Origin: Sphingomonas hankookensis
Lineage (GTDB): Bacteria > Pseudomonadota > Alphaproteobacteria > Sphingomonadales > Sphingomonadaceae
Assembly: GCF_022664465.1 (NCBI RefSeq)
Contig: NZ_JAKREV010000003.1
Location: forward strand, 372,001-436,000
Direction of reading: 5' to 3'
DNA length: 64,000 nucleotides
The first letter of the stretch is position 1. Each line of letters starts with the position of its first letter. Under the pieces are notes generated by a model. That model had not been told where the DNA came from. It saw only the letters and a program-made list of their open reading frames with translations, and searched no databases. This document shows positions 63,905 to 64,000 of the stretch, piece by piece. The translations under genes and the position numbers were made by a program.

Positions 63905-64000
63905 CCCGTTTGCTTCGAGCGCAGGTTCGAGCTTGTCGAGAACCGAAGTCGAGAAGTGGTTGCCCCAAACTCGGGCGTTCGGACGCTTCTCGACAAGCTC
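63905..64000. repeat. Dispersed palindromic repeat, family A, copy 5, cut by window end
   Basis: At least 96 bp, starting CCCGTTTGCTTCGAGCGCAG exactly as copy 1 and running off the window at GCTTCTCGACAAGCTC, just before the closing arm. Confidence 0.85.

Overview
The window is a gene-dense, GC-rich stretch of chromosome (roughly two thirds G+C by eye). It looks like a Sphingomonadaceae alphaproteobacterium, most likely Sphingomonas or a close relative. The evidence is several large TonB-dependent receptors, one of the Xanthomonas/Caulobacter type; a carotenoid crtB; the pheA / membrane-anchored cytochrome c divergent pair; QueF, HflKC and DciA of alphaproteobacterial type; and many four-base ATGA stop/start overlaps. 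I see no rRNA, tRNA, CRISPR array, prophage or intact insertion sequence. The only recombination gene is one orphan serine recombinase. Genes are close-packed on both strands, and most intergenic gaps carry palindromic dispersed repeats.

Layout. 1-9.3 kb: the end of an MscS channel gene, a dienelactone hydrolase, then leftward CoA-binding and Mrp genes divergent from an hflK-hflC-degP protease block that ends in a clear terminator; a HerA-like ATPase and an AraC-type regulator follow. 9.4-13.7 kb: a GH130 glycosidase/phosphorylase operon with a GT4 glycosyltransferase fused to an alpha/alpha-barrel domain, then queF. 13.7-20.9 kb: an iron-sulfur photolyase, a DUF4173 membrane protein, a two-component pair and a chemotaxis receptor. 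21-27.3 kb: a GPH-type sugar/solute transporter, a ROK repressor, a TonB receptor and a secreted glycerophosphodiesterase, which together read as a regulated scavenging locus. 27.3-30.1 kb: a divergent SDR/HxlR redox pair, rpsU and two tiny genes, and the orphan recombinase. 30.2-33.9 kb: a TonB receptor translationally coupled to a secreted phosphoinositide phospholipase C. 34.1-38.7 kb: sulfurtransferase, cystathionine beta-lyase, MscS channel and a large GNAT protein. 38.9-44 kb: two polytopic GT-C-like membrane proteins with a small partner, divergent from a GT2 glycosyltransferase. 44-51.2 kb: argG, an EF-hand protein, smc, two DsbA-type thioredoxins and dciA. 51.2-58.6 kb: mutY, a serine hydrolase and nudC; pheA and cytochrome c; a HAD phosphatase and a YggS protein; and a broken thiE. 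58.6-64 kb: a siderophore-type TonB receptor, an AI-2E family permease, crtB coupled to a LOG-family gene, and a run of three repeats reaching the window end.

The most interesting points are these. (1) A thiamine-phosphate synthase gene is split by about 66 bp flanked by an exact 8-bp direct repeat. (2) Two neighbouring TonB-receptor loci carry a phospholipase C and a glycerophosphodiesterase, which suggests stepwise scavenging of phosphoinositide or other phosphodiester headgroups, with a candidate ROK operator in front of one receptor. (3) A GT4-alpha/alpha-barrel fusion is paired with GH130. (4) There are at least three families of intergenic palindromic repeats, most of them between convergent genes, with no cognate transposase in the window.
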